Positions 1-6,382 of a stretch of DNA of 9,833 nucleotides are shown in pieces. A program made the translations under genes and the position numbers. The notes beneath the pieces are model-generated. The model was not told the DNA's origin. It did no database searches and saw only the letters and a program-made list of their open reading frames with translations. Source of the stretch: Bordetella parapertussis (GTDB lineage: Bacteria; Pseudomonadota; Gammaproteobacteria; Burkholderiales; CAIKXV01); NCBI GenBank assembly GCA_945877995.1, contig CAMDXD010000132.1, positions 1-9,833 of the forward strand, written 5' to 3'. The first letter of the stretch is position 1. The number at the start of each line of letters is the position of its first letter.

Positions 1-745
1 CCTCGGCTGTCGGTGCCGCAGCCTGCATGTAGCGGTTCAGGAACACGCGCGCCTCCGGCATGCTTCCGCTGGCGAACGAAAGTTCGGCCAGGTTGAACAA
101 TGCAACCGGATGGTTGCTGCGCGAAACCAGCGCCTGCTCGAAGAACCGCCTGGCTTCGGCATTCTCTCCGCGCCGGCGGGAACACACGCCGGCGTTCACC
201 AGCGACCGGTCGACGTTGGTGTACAGCGGGCTGCGAACTGCCGCCATGAAGAACTTGATCGACTCGGCATGCCGACCGCGCTCGCACAGGAACCAGCCGT
301 AGTTGTTGTTGATGTCCGGGTCGCTGCCGGCCAGGCGCAGCGCACGCTCGAAATTCACGCTGGCCGGCCCGTCTTCCTTGATCTCCATGTTGATCAGGCC
401 AAGCAGGTTGTAGGCCTGCGCATTTTCGGGGTCGAGCTTCGCGGCGGAGTTCGCCTCGTCGAGTGCCGGTCCGATCGAACCCCGGGAGAAGTACAGGGAC
501 GCGAGTTCAACGCGCAGCCGGGCGGCTTCCTTCGGATCGGGCTTCTGGTCCGGCGTCTGCGGCTGGGTGGCTGTGCCGCCGATCTTGTTGGCCGCCGTCG
601 AGGCAGCGGCAGACGCAGCAGCGCCGCCGAACAACGATGTGGTACAGCCTGCCAGCATCAGGCTGTACGCGCACAACGACAGCACGGCGGCCAGCCGAAC
701 GAACCTCTCGCTGGAGCGCCGCACCGGCAGCGTACGCGCGCTCAA
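1..745 (-). CDS. pilW: Type IV pilus biogenesis/stability lipoprotein PilW (PilF), TPR protein, 3' end outside window
   Basis: This is an outer-membrane lipoprotein that helps the PilQ secretin assemble and stabilises type IV pili (family knowledge). The visible 248 codons show an N-terminal signal with basic residues, a hydrophobic stretch at about residues 17-32 and a lipobox LAGC with the lipidated Cys at residue 34. An Ala/Gln/Pro-rich linker follows, then tandem TPR helices from about residue 75 (for example AQAYNLLGLINMEIKEDG, and NNNYGWFLCERGRHAESIKF, a hallmark of this family). The chosen start is TTG at 745-743. It is preceded by AGGGAG seven bases upstream and overlaps the rlmN stop as TTGA, which implies translational coupling. 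A GTG at codon 8 is the alternative start. The gene is the third of the ndk-rlmN-pilW operon; in related genomes rodZ and ispG usually follow. The C-terminus lies beyond the left edge. Confidence 0.93.
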   Translation of the reverse strand, partial: MSARTLPVRRSSERFVRLAAVLSLCAYSLMLAGCTTSLFGGAAASAAASTAANKIGGTATQPQTPDQKPDPKEAARLRVELASLYFSRGSIGPALDEANSAAKLDPENAQAYNLLGLINMEIKEDGPASVNFERALRLAGSDPDINNNYGWFLCERGRHAESIKFFMAAVRSPLYTNVDRSLVNAGVCSRRRGENAEARRFFEQALVSRSNHPVALFNLAELSFASGSMPEARVFLNRYMQAAAPTAE

Positions 746-1854
746 TGGACCGCTCCCTGCCGGCGGATCACGCGCCGGGTCAGGTCCTGGACCTGCCCGG
801 CGAGTTGCCCGCAGGCCGCATCGATGTCGTCACCGCGGGTCTTGCGAGTGGTCGCGATAAGGCCGGCGGCATGCAGCACCTCGGCAAAGCGTCGCACCGC
901 ATCGGGCGGCGAGCGGCGGAAGCCCGATTGCGGGAACGGATTGAACGGGATGAGGTTGATCTTGCAGGGCACCGACGAGACGGTACGCACCAGTTCGCGC
1001 GCCTGCTCGACCGAATCGTTGACGCCCTCGAGCATCACGTATTCGAACATGATGAAGTCGCGCGGTGCGTGGTCGAGGTAGCGCAGGCACGCCGCCAGCA
1101 GTTCGCGGATCGGGAAGCGCTTGTTAATCGGGACAAGCCTGTCGCGCAGCGCATCGTTCGGTGCATGCAAAGACACCGCCAGCGCCACCGGGCACTCCCG
1201 GGCCAGCCGGTCGATCTCCGGCACCACGCCAGAGGTGGAAAGGGTCACGCGGCGGCGCGACAGCCCGTAGGCATGGTCATCGAGCATGATGCGCAGCGCG
1301 GTCACCACGTTGCGGAAATTCGTCAGGGGTTCACCCATGCCCATCATCACCACGTTGCTGATGATGCGTTCCGGGTTTTCCTTCGCTTCGGCCGCCACCG
1401 CCCGGCGCTCGATCATGCCGAGTTCGCGATTGGCCATCCAGAGCTGGCCGATGATTTCGGCCACGCTCAGGTTGCGATTGAAGCCCTGCGCACCGGTCGA
1501 GCAGAAAGCGCACTCGAGCGCGCAGCCAACCTGACTCGACACGCAAAGCGTGCCACGGTTGACCTCGGGAATGAACACGGTCTCGATCGCGTTGCCGCTG
1601 CCCGAGGCCAGCAGCCACTTGCGCGTGCCGTCCACGGCCGTGGTGTCGGACAGGATCGGCAGCGGTGCGACTTCTGCAGTCTCGACAAGCTTCGCGCGAA
1701 ACGACTTCGCGAGGTCGGTCATCCTGCCGAAATCACTCTCACCCGCCTGGTGGATCCAGCGCATCAGCTGCTCGGCGCGGAACGCGCGCTCGCCCATCGA
1801 TGCGCTGTGCGCGATCAGACCCTGCAGATCGAAATCGAGCAGGTTGACCTTCAT
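742..1854 (-). CDS. rlmN: Dual-specificity 23S rRNA A2503 / tRNA A37 C2-methyltransferase RlmN
   Basis: This radical-SAM enzyme methylates C2 of adenine 2503 in 23S rRNA and of adenine 37 in some tRNAs, which affects peptidyl-transferase fidelity. The 370-residue protein is of normal length. The radical-SAM cluster motif CALECAFC supplies Cys111, Cys115 and Cys118. The SAM-binding GGEP-like motif is MGMGEP at 171-176. The two extra cysteines of the methyl-transfer mechanism are visible: Cys348 in the C-terminal motif GDDIDAACGQLAG (the one that becomes methylated in the E. coli protein) and Cys104, seven residues before the cluster, as in E. coli. The N-terminal helical domain (about 1-90) that recognises RNA is present. 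The ATG at 1854-1852 overlaps the ndk stop (ATGA). There is no close Shine-Dalgarno, so translation is probably coupled to ndk. The gene looks fully intact. Confidence 0.98.
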   Translation of the reverse strand: MKVNLLDFDLQGLIAHSASMGERAFRAEQLMRWIHQAGESDFGRMTDLAKSFRAKLVETAEVAPLPILSDTTAVDGTRKWLLASGSGNAIETVFIPEVNRGTLCVSSQVGCALECAFCSTGAQGFNRNLSVAEIIGQLWMANRELGMIERRAVAAEAKENPERIISNVVMMGMGEPLTNFRNVVTALRIMLDDHAYGLSRRRVTLSTSGVVPEIDRLARECPVALAVSLHAPNDALRDRLVPINKRFPIRELLAACLRYLDHAPRDFIMFEYVMLEGVNDSVEQARELVRTVSSVPCKINLIPFNPFPQSGFRRSPPDAVRRFAEVLHAAGLIATTRKTRGDDIDAACGQLAGQVQDLTRRVIRRQGAVH

Positions 1855-2279
1855 CCGCGGGGATGAATCTCCAGGCCAGGGAAGAAGAACGCCACTTCGA
1901 TTGCGGCGTTCTCGGCGCTGTCAGAGCCGTGCACCGCATTGGCGTCGATGCTGTCGGCGAAGTCGGCCCGGATGGTGCCCTTGTCGGCCTTCTTCGGATC
2001 GGTCGCGCCCATCAGCTCGCGGTTCTTCGCGATCGCGCCTTCGCCCTGGAGCACCTGCACCATCACCGGACCGGACGTCATGAACTTGACCAGGTCGCCG
2101 AAGAACGGCCGTGCCCGATGCACGTCGTAGAACGCACCGGCCTGTGCCTCGGACAGCTGGGTCATGCGCGCGGCGATCACGCGCAGCCCCGCCTTCTCGA
2201 AACGAGAGTAGATCTCGCCGATCACGTTCTTCGCGACTGCGTCAGGCTTGATGATCGAGAGGGTGCGTTCTACAGCCAT
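1851..2279 (-). CDS. ndk: Nucleoside diphosphate kinase
   Basis: The enzyme transfers the gamma phosphate between NTPs and NDPs through a phospho-histidine and so balances cytosolic nucleotide pools. The protein is 142 residues, the normal size. It begins MAVERTLSIIKPDAVAKN, which contains the family's N-terminal strand and KPDAV motif. The catalytic His is His117 in NAVHGSDS, and the nucleotide-binding Lys12, Tyr52 and Arg/Asn positions around 88-115 appear in place. The open frame extends 47 codons further upstream, but ATG 2279-2277 is chosen because homologues start here and a TCTCCT (AGGAGA on the coding strand) sits five bases upstream. It is the first gene of the operon, with its stop overlapping the rlmN start. 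The leader contains a perfect 10-bp hairpin (separate entry). Confidence 0.98.
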   Translation of the reverse strand: MAVERTLSIIKPDAVAKNVIGEIYSRFEKAGLRVIAARMTQLSEAQAGAFYDVHRARPFFGDLVKFMTSGPVMVQVLQGEGAIAKNRELMGATDPKKADKGTIRADFADSIDANAVHGSDSAENAAIEVAFFFPGLEIHPRG

Positions 2280-2306
2280 TTGAATCTCCTGGATTTCATT
2301 GATCGT

Positions 2307-2337
2307 ATGCCGCAGGAAACCACCCCGCCTGCGGCAT
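2307..2337 (-). repeat. Perfect 10-bp inverted repeat (hairpin) in ndk leader
   Basis: The arms ATGCCGCAGG (2307-2316) and CCTGCGGCAT (2328-2337) are exactly complementary and are separated by 11 bases. On the ndk transcript the hairpin would end 27 bases before the start codon and 16 bases before the Shine-Dalgarno. There is no following U-tract, so it does not look like an intrinsic terminator. It could be a regulatory or stabilising RNA structure, or a DNA operator. The repeat is seen directly; its role is inferred. Confidence 0.6.
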
Positions 2338-2488
2338 TTCGAAGAGGGACTGCACGGCTTGGCAGCGGGGTCTGCACGCCGCGCCTGCCGCGACCGGCCC
2401 GAAGCGACGATCGGATGCAAGGCACGTACGCGCCGCCTCGTCCCTCCATGCGGGACATGCCGAAAACTTTGCGGACCAGATAGCCGGA

Positions 2489-2517
2489 ATATTAACAGAA
2501 ACGGTATGCAGAATAAA
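2489..2517 (-). promoter_or_regulatory. Candidate sigma-70 promoter for ndk operon
   Basis: On the minus strand TAATAT (2494-2489, 4 of 6 consensus matches) lies 17 bases after TTTATT (2517-2512, 3 of 6). It is placed in the only AT-rich patch of the divergent spacer, and would give a leader of about 200 bases that includes the hairpin. The match is modest and a nearer promoter is possible. Confidence 0.25.
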
Positions 2518-2732
2518 CCCTAAGAGTCCGTTTTTCTTACCTTTTTTGCTGCCAGGGCCGGGACTTCAGGCGATCCTGCCGGCGACGGCCCCAACCCGCA
2601 ACGGTGCTACGATAAGGGTCTGTGCTCGGTCGTCGCCGCCGAAAGACTGCACTGGCGGGCGGACCGTAGCCGTCCGTTCGCGACTGTCGCTGTCCGCCCC
2701 CGCTGCTGTCCTGCCGTCCAAGGAGACGACCC

Positions 2733-3470
2733 ATGGCGTCTGCCCCGCCCAGTGCCCTGGCTGCGTCCGACGACGCGGCCGAGATCCGGCGCCGGGCGCT
2801 GCGCCGGCTCGTGATCGCCATATTGATGCTGACCGCAGCCTTCGGCGCGCTTCTGGCCTACGAACAGTTGAAGTCCCCCCGCATGATCGCGCCAGGCGCC
2901 AAACCGTCCCCGGCTGCCTCGTCGCCGGCACCGGAACGGTTGATCGAACCCGCGCCCGAAGCGGCACCTGTCGCAGAGGCAACGACGCCGGCGCCTCCCG
3001 CAACAGCCGCTGCGGATGCACCGAACGTGCCACCACCGCCACCGCCGCAGGTGATCAACACCGAGCCACCGGTATCGAAAGCCGGGCCGGCGCCCCGGTT
3101 CGCGCCGACACGGCCGGAAACCGCCGTGCCGAAGTCAGCCGCCACGACCGCGCCCCCACCGGCGGCAACAAATGCAGCCGCTGCGCCTGCTGCCGCGTCC
3201 CGCCCTGCCCCGCCCTCCCCCTCGCCCGGCGCTGCCTCGCCGGCGGCAAAGACGGATACATCCCGCGGCTATGTCGTCCAATTGGGGGTATTCACGTCTT
3301 CGCAGAATGCCGAGGCGCTGCAGCGCAAGCTGATCGAAGGCGGCGTGTCCACGTTCACCGAAACCCGGGTGCTGGTCGGCCCATTCCGCGACCGCGCCGA
3401 AGCCGACCGTTCGATGGAGATCGTGAAGAAGCTCGGGCTCGGCGCCGTGGTGATGCCAGCGCGCCAGTGA
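2733..3470 (+). CDS. Membrane-anchored SPOR-domain protein
   Basis: SPOR domains bind denuded peptidoglycan glycan strands at the septum. Proteins of this layout (DedD/FtsN-like) act in cell division or envelope remodelling (family knowledge). The 245-residue protein has a short cytoplasmic N-terminus rich in Arg, one transmembrane helix at about 26-43, a long periplasmic linker (about 50-172) very rich in Pro and Ala including a run of six prolines, and a C-terminal SPOR domain at about 178-243. The SPOR domain opens with GYVVQLGVFTSSQNAEAL and continues through the typical RVLVGPFRDRAEAD strand-turn. The ATG follows AGGAGA at a six-base spacing. The gene stands alone between a divergent operon and a convergent gene. 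In many betaproteobacteria a similar protein sits in a folC-SPOR-cvpA-purF cluster; that context is absent here, so no symbol is given. Confidence 0.9.
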   Translation: MASAPPSALAASDDAAEIRRRALRRLVIAILMLTAAFGALLAYEQLKSPRMIAPGAKPSPAASSPAPERLIEPAPEAAPVAEATTPAPPATAAADAPNVPPPPPPQVINTEPPVSKAGPAPRFAPTRPETAVPKSAATTAPPPAATNAAAAPAAASRPAPPSPSPGAASPAAKTDTSRGYVVQLGVFTSSQNAEALQRKLIEGGVSTFTETRVLVGPFRDRAEADRSMEIVKKLGLGAVVMPARQ

Positions 3471-3486
3471 TCCTCGGCTCGCAGTC

Positions 3487-3506
3487 GGGCGGGCGAGACG
3501 CCGCCC
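3487..3506. terminator. Candidate bidirectional terminator hairpin
   Basis: GGGCGG (3487-3492) can pair with CCGCCC (3501-3506); with one bulged base the stem extends inward through GCG/CGC. It lies in the 49-base gap between the convergent SPOR and tctC-1 genes, where a shared terminator is expected. It lacks a clear U-tract on either strand, so efficiency is uncertain. Confidence 0.35.
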
Positions 3507-3519
3507 TGCACCGACCACA

Positions 3520-4575
3520 CTACTGCTCGATGCGGATCTTGCCTTCGCGGATCAGCCGTTCATAAAGGACGAATTCCTTCTTCTGGAATTCAAGGAACTG
3601 CTGCGAGGTCGACACGATCGGCTCGAAGCCCTGGGTCGAAAGACGCTCGCGCGCCTCCGGCCCCTGCATGATTTTCGACAACGCGCTGGTGAGCGTAGCC
3701 ACCACTTCCTTCGGCAGGTTGGCTGGCCCGTATACGCCGTGCCATGGATACATCTCGAAGCCGGGGAAACCCTGCTCGATCATCGTGGGCACGCCGGGCA
3801 GCACTGCCGAGCGTTTCGCCGCAGTCACGCCGAGCGCACGCACCTTGCCGGCGAGGATCTGCGGACGGGTGGCGATCATCGTCCCGAACATGCCTGCGAT
3901 ATGGCCGCCCTGGATGTCGATCAGGGCCGGCCCGGCGCCCTTGTAGTTGATGATCTCGAAGCGGCTGCCGCTCGCGTTGCGGAACAGCTCCATCGCGAGG
4001 TGCCCGGCCGATCCGATGCTCTCGGTGCCTGTGTTGATCAACCCGGGACGCTTGCGGATCAGCGCGGCGAACTCGCGCGCATCCTTCGCCGGAATCGCGT
4101 TGTTCACGATCAGCACGGTCGGCCCTTCCGACACGCGGGTGATGTGCGTGAAGTCCGTCCACGTGTCGTAGGGGAGCTTGGGCAGCAGCGCGGCATTGAT
4201 CACGTGGACCGAGGCCTGCACCAGGAGTACCTGCCCGTCCGGCGCGGCTTTCGCGACCAGGTCGCTGCCGATGGTGCCGAAGCCGCCAGGCCGGTTCTCG
4301 ACGATGAACGTCTGACCGAGCGTCGCGGTCAGACGTTCCGCCAGCAGGCGGCCGACGAAGTCGACTGCGCCACCCGGTGCGAACGGCACGACGATGCGCA
4401 CGGTACGCGACGGGTACCCCTGCGCCGCGGCGCTGCCTGCGGGCAGCAGGCCGGCGACTGCCGTCGCCAGGGCCAGTACGGTCGCTGCGCCCATTGCCGG
4501 CAGGCGGCCGCGCGCGCGCCCCACGCGGTGGGTGGAGGGTGGCGTTCGATCGAAAGCTACGTTGCGTTCACGCAT
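3520..4575 (-). CDS. Bug-family (TctC-type) periplasmic solute receptor, orphan 1
   Basis: Bug proteins are Venus-flytrap periplasmic receptors that capture small carboxylates or amides. Some feed the TctAB tripartite tricarboxylate transporter, but most are encoded alone. The 351-residue product has a long basic N-terminus, a hydrophobic core at about 28-46 and a likely signal peptidase cut after residue 51 (GSAAA-Q). The mature protein begins with the signature YPSRTVRIVVPFAPGG (54-69), followed by IVENRPGGFGTIG, the ligand-binding loop TGTESIGSAGHLA, the YKGAGPALIDIQGG motif and VTAAKRSAVLPGVPTMIEQG. ATG 4575-4573 is preferred over an upstream extension to 4758 because CTCC (GGAG on the coding strand) lies seven bases upstream and the signal peptide begins sensibly here. 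The extension would run through the SDR remnant. No tctA/tctB genes are nearby. The ligand cannot be told from sequence. Confidence 0.92.
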   Translation of the reverse strand: MRERNVAFDRTPPSTHRVGRARGRLPAMGAATVLALATAVAGLLPAGSAAAQGYPSRTVRIVVPFAPGGAVDFVGRLLAERLTATLGQTFIVENRPGGFGTIGSDLVAKAAPDGQVLLVQASVHVINAALLPKLPYDTWTDFTHITRVSEGPTVLIVNNAIPAKDAREFAALIRKRPGLINTGTESIGSAGHLAMELFRNASGSRFEIINYKGAGPALIDIQGGHIAGMFGTMIATRPQILAGKVRALGVTAAKRSAVLPGVPTMIEQGFPGFEMYPWHGVYGPANLPKEVVATLTSALSKIMQGPEARERLSTQGFEPIVSTSQQFLEFQKKEFVLYERLIREGKIRIEQ

Positions 4576-4654
4576 GCAGCAACTCCATGGGTCGGTCTCG
4601 GTCGATGGGAAAGGCCGGGTTGGCGTGCACGTTGCACCCGCGAGCCCCTGCAGG

Positions 4655-4800
4655 TCAATAGGTTGCGGGATAGCTGCCGCCGTCGAGCAGCAGGTTCTGC
4701 GCGGTGATGCAACCCGCATGCGTGGAGCAGAGGAAAGCGCCGAACTCCGCCGGATCACCGACCGCCGCCCGCCCGTGTTCGACGGCGCCGGCCCTCTCTC
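4655..4800 (-). pseudogene. 3' remnant of a short-chain dehydrogenase/reductase (SDR) gene
   Basis: On the minus strand a frame ending in TGA at 4657-4655 encodes about 48 residues that match the C-terminal end of classical SDR enzymes. It has a VGDPAEFG segment, an FLCS helix piece, then AGCITAQNLLLDGGSYPATY just before the stop (compare the usual 'P-x-E-(I/F)-(G/A)...FL-S...G-(F/Y)-(I/V)-(T/N)-G-x-(V/L/N)-x-x-(V/L)-DGG'). The cofactor-binding Rossmann half and the catalytic Ser-Tyr-Lys part are absent. Between EFGA and FLCS about three residues usual in this family seem missing. Upstream, the sequence passes straight into the altered 3' end of the cysI-like gene in another frame. No start signal belongs to it. 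This is a gene fragment left by deletion or rearrangement. Confidence 0.75.
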
Positions 4801-4806
4801 GAACGA

Positions 4807-6252
4807 TCAGGCATGGCGGCGGGCCGACGCGTCCGACGCCGGTTCGGCCCGTTCCACAGGCACCGGATCGGCAGGCATCCGGGCGGCGACAGCCCGGAGG
4901 TTCTCGCCGACGTCGTGCAGGTAGTCGAGGTCGTCGAACCGCTCCTGGATGGCCGCGGCGACCGGGATCGAGACCGCACTGGCGAGCGAGCGGAAATCGC
5001 CGCCCGGGCAGGCAATGATGTTGGTGATCAGGCCGCGGTTCGCGGTGGCGAGGTCCAGTGCCTTCAACCCGATCCACAGCGCGTGCAGCGACTCGCGTTC
5101 GACGTCGGCGAACACCAGGTTCTGTTCATGGGTCACGCGCAGTTCGCCGAAGCTGTGCTGCTCGGCCAGGTCGGCGATGCCGTCCATCTGGGCGGCGGTG
5201 ATATCGCCCGGCGGCACGCCGATCTTCTTCGGCGAGATCGTCACCGCGGCATAGCCGCTGACCCGGTGCGGATGCACGTTGCGCGCGACCCAGCGCGCGA
5301 AGGCGCTGTCTTCGCGCAGGTGCCGCTCGTACGCGGCCGATACCTGTGGCAGCGCACGGTAGACGGGCCGCGTGAAGCGGGACTCGACGCGCGCGATCTC
5401 GGCCGCGGAGAGCGTGCCTGGCCCGCCCTCGAGGAACGACCACTCGTGCTCGACCTGCCGCCGGAACTCGGCCACGCCCAGTTCCTTCACGAGGATCTTG
5501 ATGCGTGCCTTGTACATGTTGTCGCGCCGGCCGTGCAGGTTGTACACGCGCAGGATCGCATCGAGGTAGGTCAGCAGGTCGGGCGCCGGCAGGAACTCGC
5601 GGATCACATGGCCGACGATCGGCGTGCGCCCGAGGCCGCCGCCGACCACAACCGTGAAGCCGGGCTTGCCGTCGTAATCGAACAGCGCCTTCAACCCGAT
5701 GTCGTGCACCATCACGGCCGCCTGGTCTTCCGGCGAACCCGACAGTTCGATCGTGAACTTGCGCGGCAGGAAAGCGAACTCCGGGTGCAACGTCGACCAT
5801 TGCCGGATGATCTCGGCATACGCCAGCGGATTGAGTACCTCGTCGGGCGCGACCCCGGGAAAAGGGTAGACCGTCGTGTCGCGGATGCAGCTACCGCTGG
5901 TCTGGATCGCGTGCATGTCGACGTCCGCCAGCTCTTCGAGGATGTCGGGCACACGCTCGAGCGCAGGCCAGTCGAACTGGATGTTCCGGCGCGTGCTGAA
6001 GTGCCCGCAGCCGCGGTCGTACTCGCGCGCGATGTGGGCGAGCGTGCGCAGCTGGCCAGCCTTGAGCATGCCGTACGGGATCGCGACCCGGAGCATCGGC
6101 GCATGGCGCTGCACGTACAGGCCGTTCTGCAGCTGGAGCGGGCGGAACTCTTCCTCGCTCAGCATGCCCGCGAGGAAACGCTCGGTCTGGCGCCGGAATT
6201 GCCAGGCTCGCTGCCGGACGATGCTGCGCTCGGTCGTGTCGTACTGGTACAT
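4807..6252 (-). CDS. cysI: CysI-like nitrite/sulfite reductase hemoprotein, C-terminally truncated and lacking cluster cysteines
   Basis: Intact CysI-type proteins reduce sulfite to sulfide (six electrons) using siroheme coupled to a [4Fe-4S] cluster. This 481-residue product matches the betaproteobacterial form from MYQYD through about residue 450, including LQNGLYVQRHAPMLRVAIPYG (41-61), YDRGCGHFSTRRNIQFDW, MHAIQTSG, FLPRKF, VGGGLGRTP and LHGRRDN. The family normally has about 560 residues. Here homology stops after DDLDYLHDVGE, and about 31 unrelated residues lead to a stop, so the usual SGCxNxCGHHH part is gone. In the remaining cluster motif, CPGGDFCSLAN has become CPGGDFRSLAS (Cys415 kept, the second Cys is Arg421). 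The basic pair normally written PRKFK reads PRKFT (Thr167). Three of four cluster cysteines are therefore missing. The frame is otherwise open, so decay is recent or a residual role remains. No clear Shine-Dalgarno precedes ATG 6252-6250. It is divergent from cysB. Confidence 0.85.
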   Translation of the reverse strand: MYQYDTTERSIVRQRAWQFRRQTERFLAGMLSEEEFRPLQLQNGLYVQRHAPMLRVAIPYGMLKAGQLRTLAHIAREYDRGCGHFSTRRNIQFDWPALERVPDILEELADVDMHAIQTSGSCIRDTTVYPFPGVAPDEVLNPLAYAEIIRQWSTLHPEFAFLPRKFTIELSGSPEDQAAVMVHDIGLKALFDYDGKPGFTVVVGGGLGRTPIVGHVIREFLPAPDLLTYLDAILRVYNLHGRRDNMYKARIKILVKELGVAEFRRQVEHEWSFLEGGPGTLSAAEIARVESRFTRPVYRALPQVSAAYERHLREDSAFARWVARNVHPHRVSGYAAVTISPKKIGVPPGDITAAQMDGIADLAEQHSFGELRVTHEQNLVFADVERESLHALWIGLKALDLATANRGLITNIIACPGGDFRSLASAVSIPVAAAIQERFDDLDYLHDVGENLRAVAARMPADPVPVERAEPASDASARRHA

Positions 6253-6382
6253 GCGCGGTCGGACCGGCCGTGAGGCCGCCCCGTGTCGGGTGGAAGGTTG
6301 CGATGTTCGCCGCCCTCGCACATGAGGCAAACGAATATAATCCGTTATCGTTATCTCTCCGATCATATATAGGACGGCCTCG
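6253..6382. promoter_or_regulatory. Divergent cysI/cysB control region
   Basis: This 130-base spacer between the divergent cysI-like and cysB-like genes contains an AT-rich core at 6333-6371. Within it are ATAATCCGTTAT (6337-6348, 4-bp arms around TCCG), a tandem CGTTAT CGTTAT (6343-6354), and on the minus strand TATATT (6339-6334), a plausible -10 for cysI. LysR-type regulators usually bind AT-rich dyads in such divergent spacers and repress themselves while activating the neighbour. CysB sites are degenerate, so assignment to CysB is inferred from position. Confidence 0.5.

Larger units (their letters stand above)
2280..2732. other. Divergent intergenic region between ndk operon and SPOR gene
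   Basis: This 453-base stretch has no credible gene. It should hold the promoters of both the leftward ndk operon and the rightward SPOR gene. A distinctly AT-rich patch at about 2488-2548, including T-runs near 2530-2548, stands out from the GC-rich surroundings and is the likeliest promoter area. The region also contains the ndk leader hairpin (2307-2337) and an 8-bp inverted repeat (GGGCGGAC at 2657-2664, GTCCGCCC at 2692-2699) just upstream of the SPOR gene. Short open frames here show no recognisable protein. Confidence 0.6.

Noticed and set aside
463..1866. Long plus-strand open frame of 467 codons opposite rlmN
   Set aside because: It is antisense to a clearly functional rlmN, has biased Arg/His-rich composition typical of high-GC shadow frames, and shows no recognisable domain or ribosome-binding site.
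2280..2420. Extension of ndk by 47 codons
   Set aside because: Homologous proteins begin at MAVERTLS and a strong ribosome-binding site precedes that ATG; the extension contains the leader hairpin.
3028..3049. CCACCACCGCCACCGCCGC-like tandem repeat
   Set aside because: It is the proline run of the SPOR protein linker, coding low complexity rather than a separate repeat element.
4576..4758. Upstream extension of tctC-1 giving 61 more residues
   Set aside because: It would run through the SDR remnant in another frame and bury the signal peptide inside the protein; a good ribosome site supports the start at 4575.
4807..4905. A simple frameshift as the explanation of the altered CysI C-terminus
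   Set aside because: Another frame gives a faint TSGL...GC resemblance to the ISGCMNAC motif, but the following roughly 100 family residues are not found in any frame before the SDR tail, so a deletion explains the data better.
4813..6273. Plus-strand open frame of 486 codons opposite the cysI-like gene
   Set aside because: It is a mirror of the GC-rich codon pattern of the minus-strand gene, and no family motif is visible.
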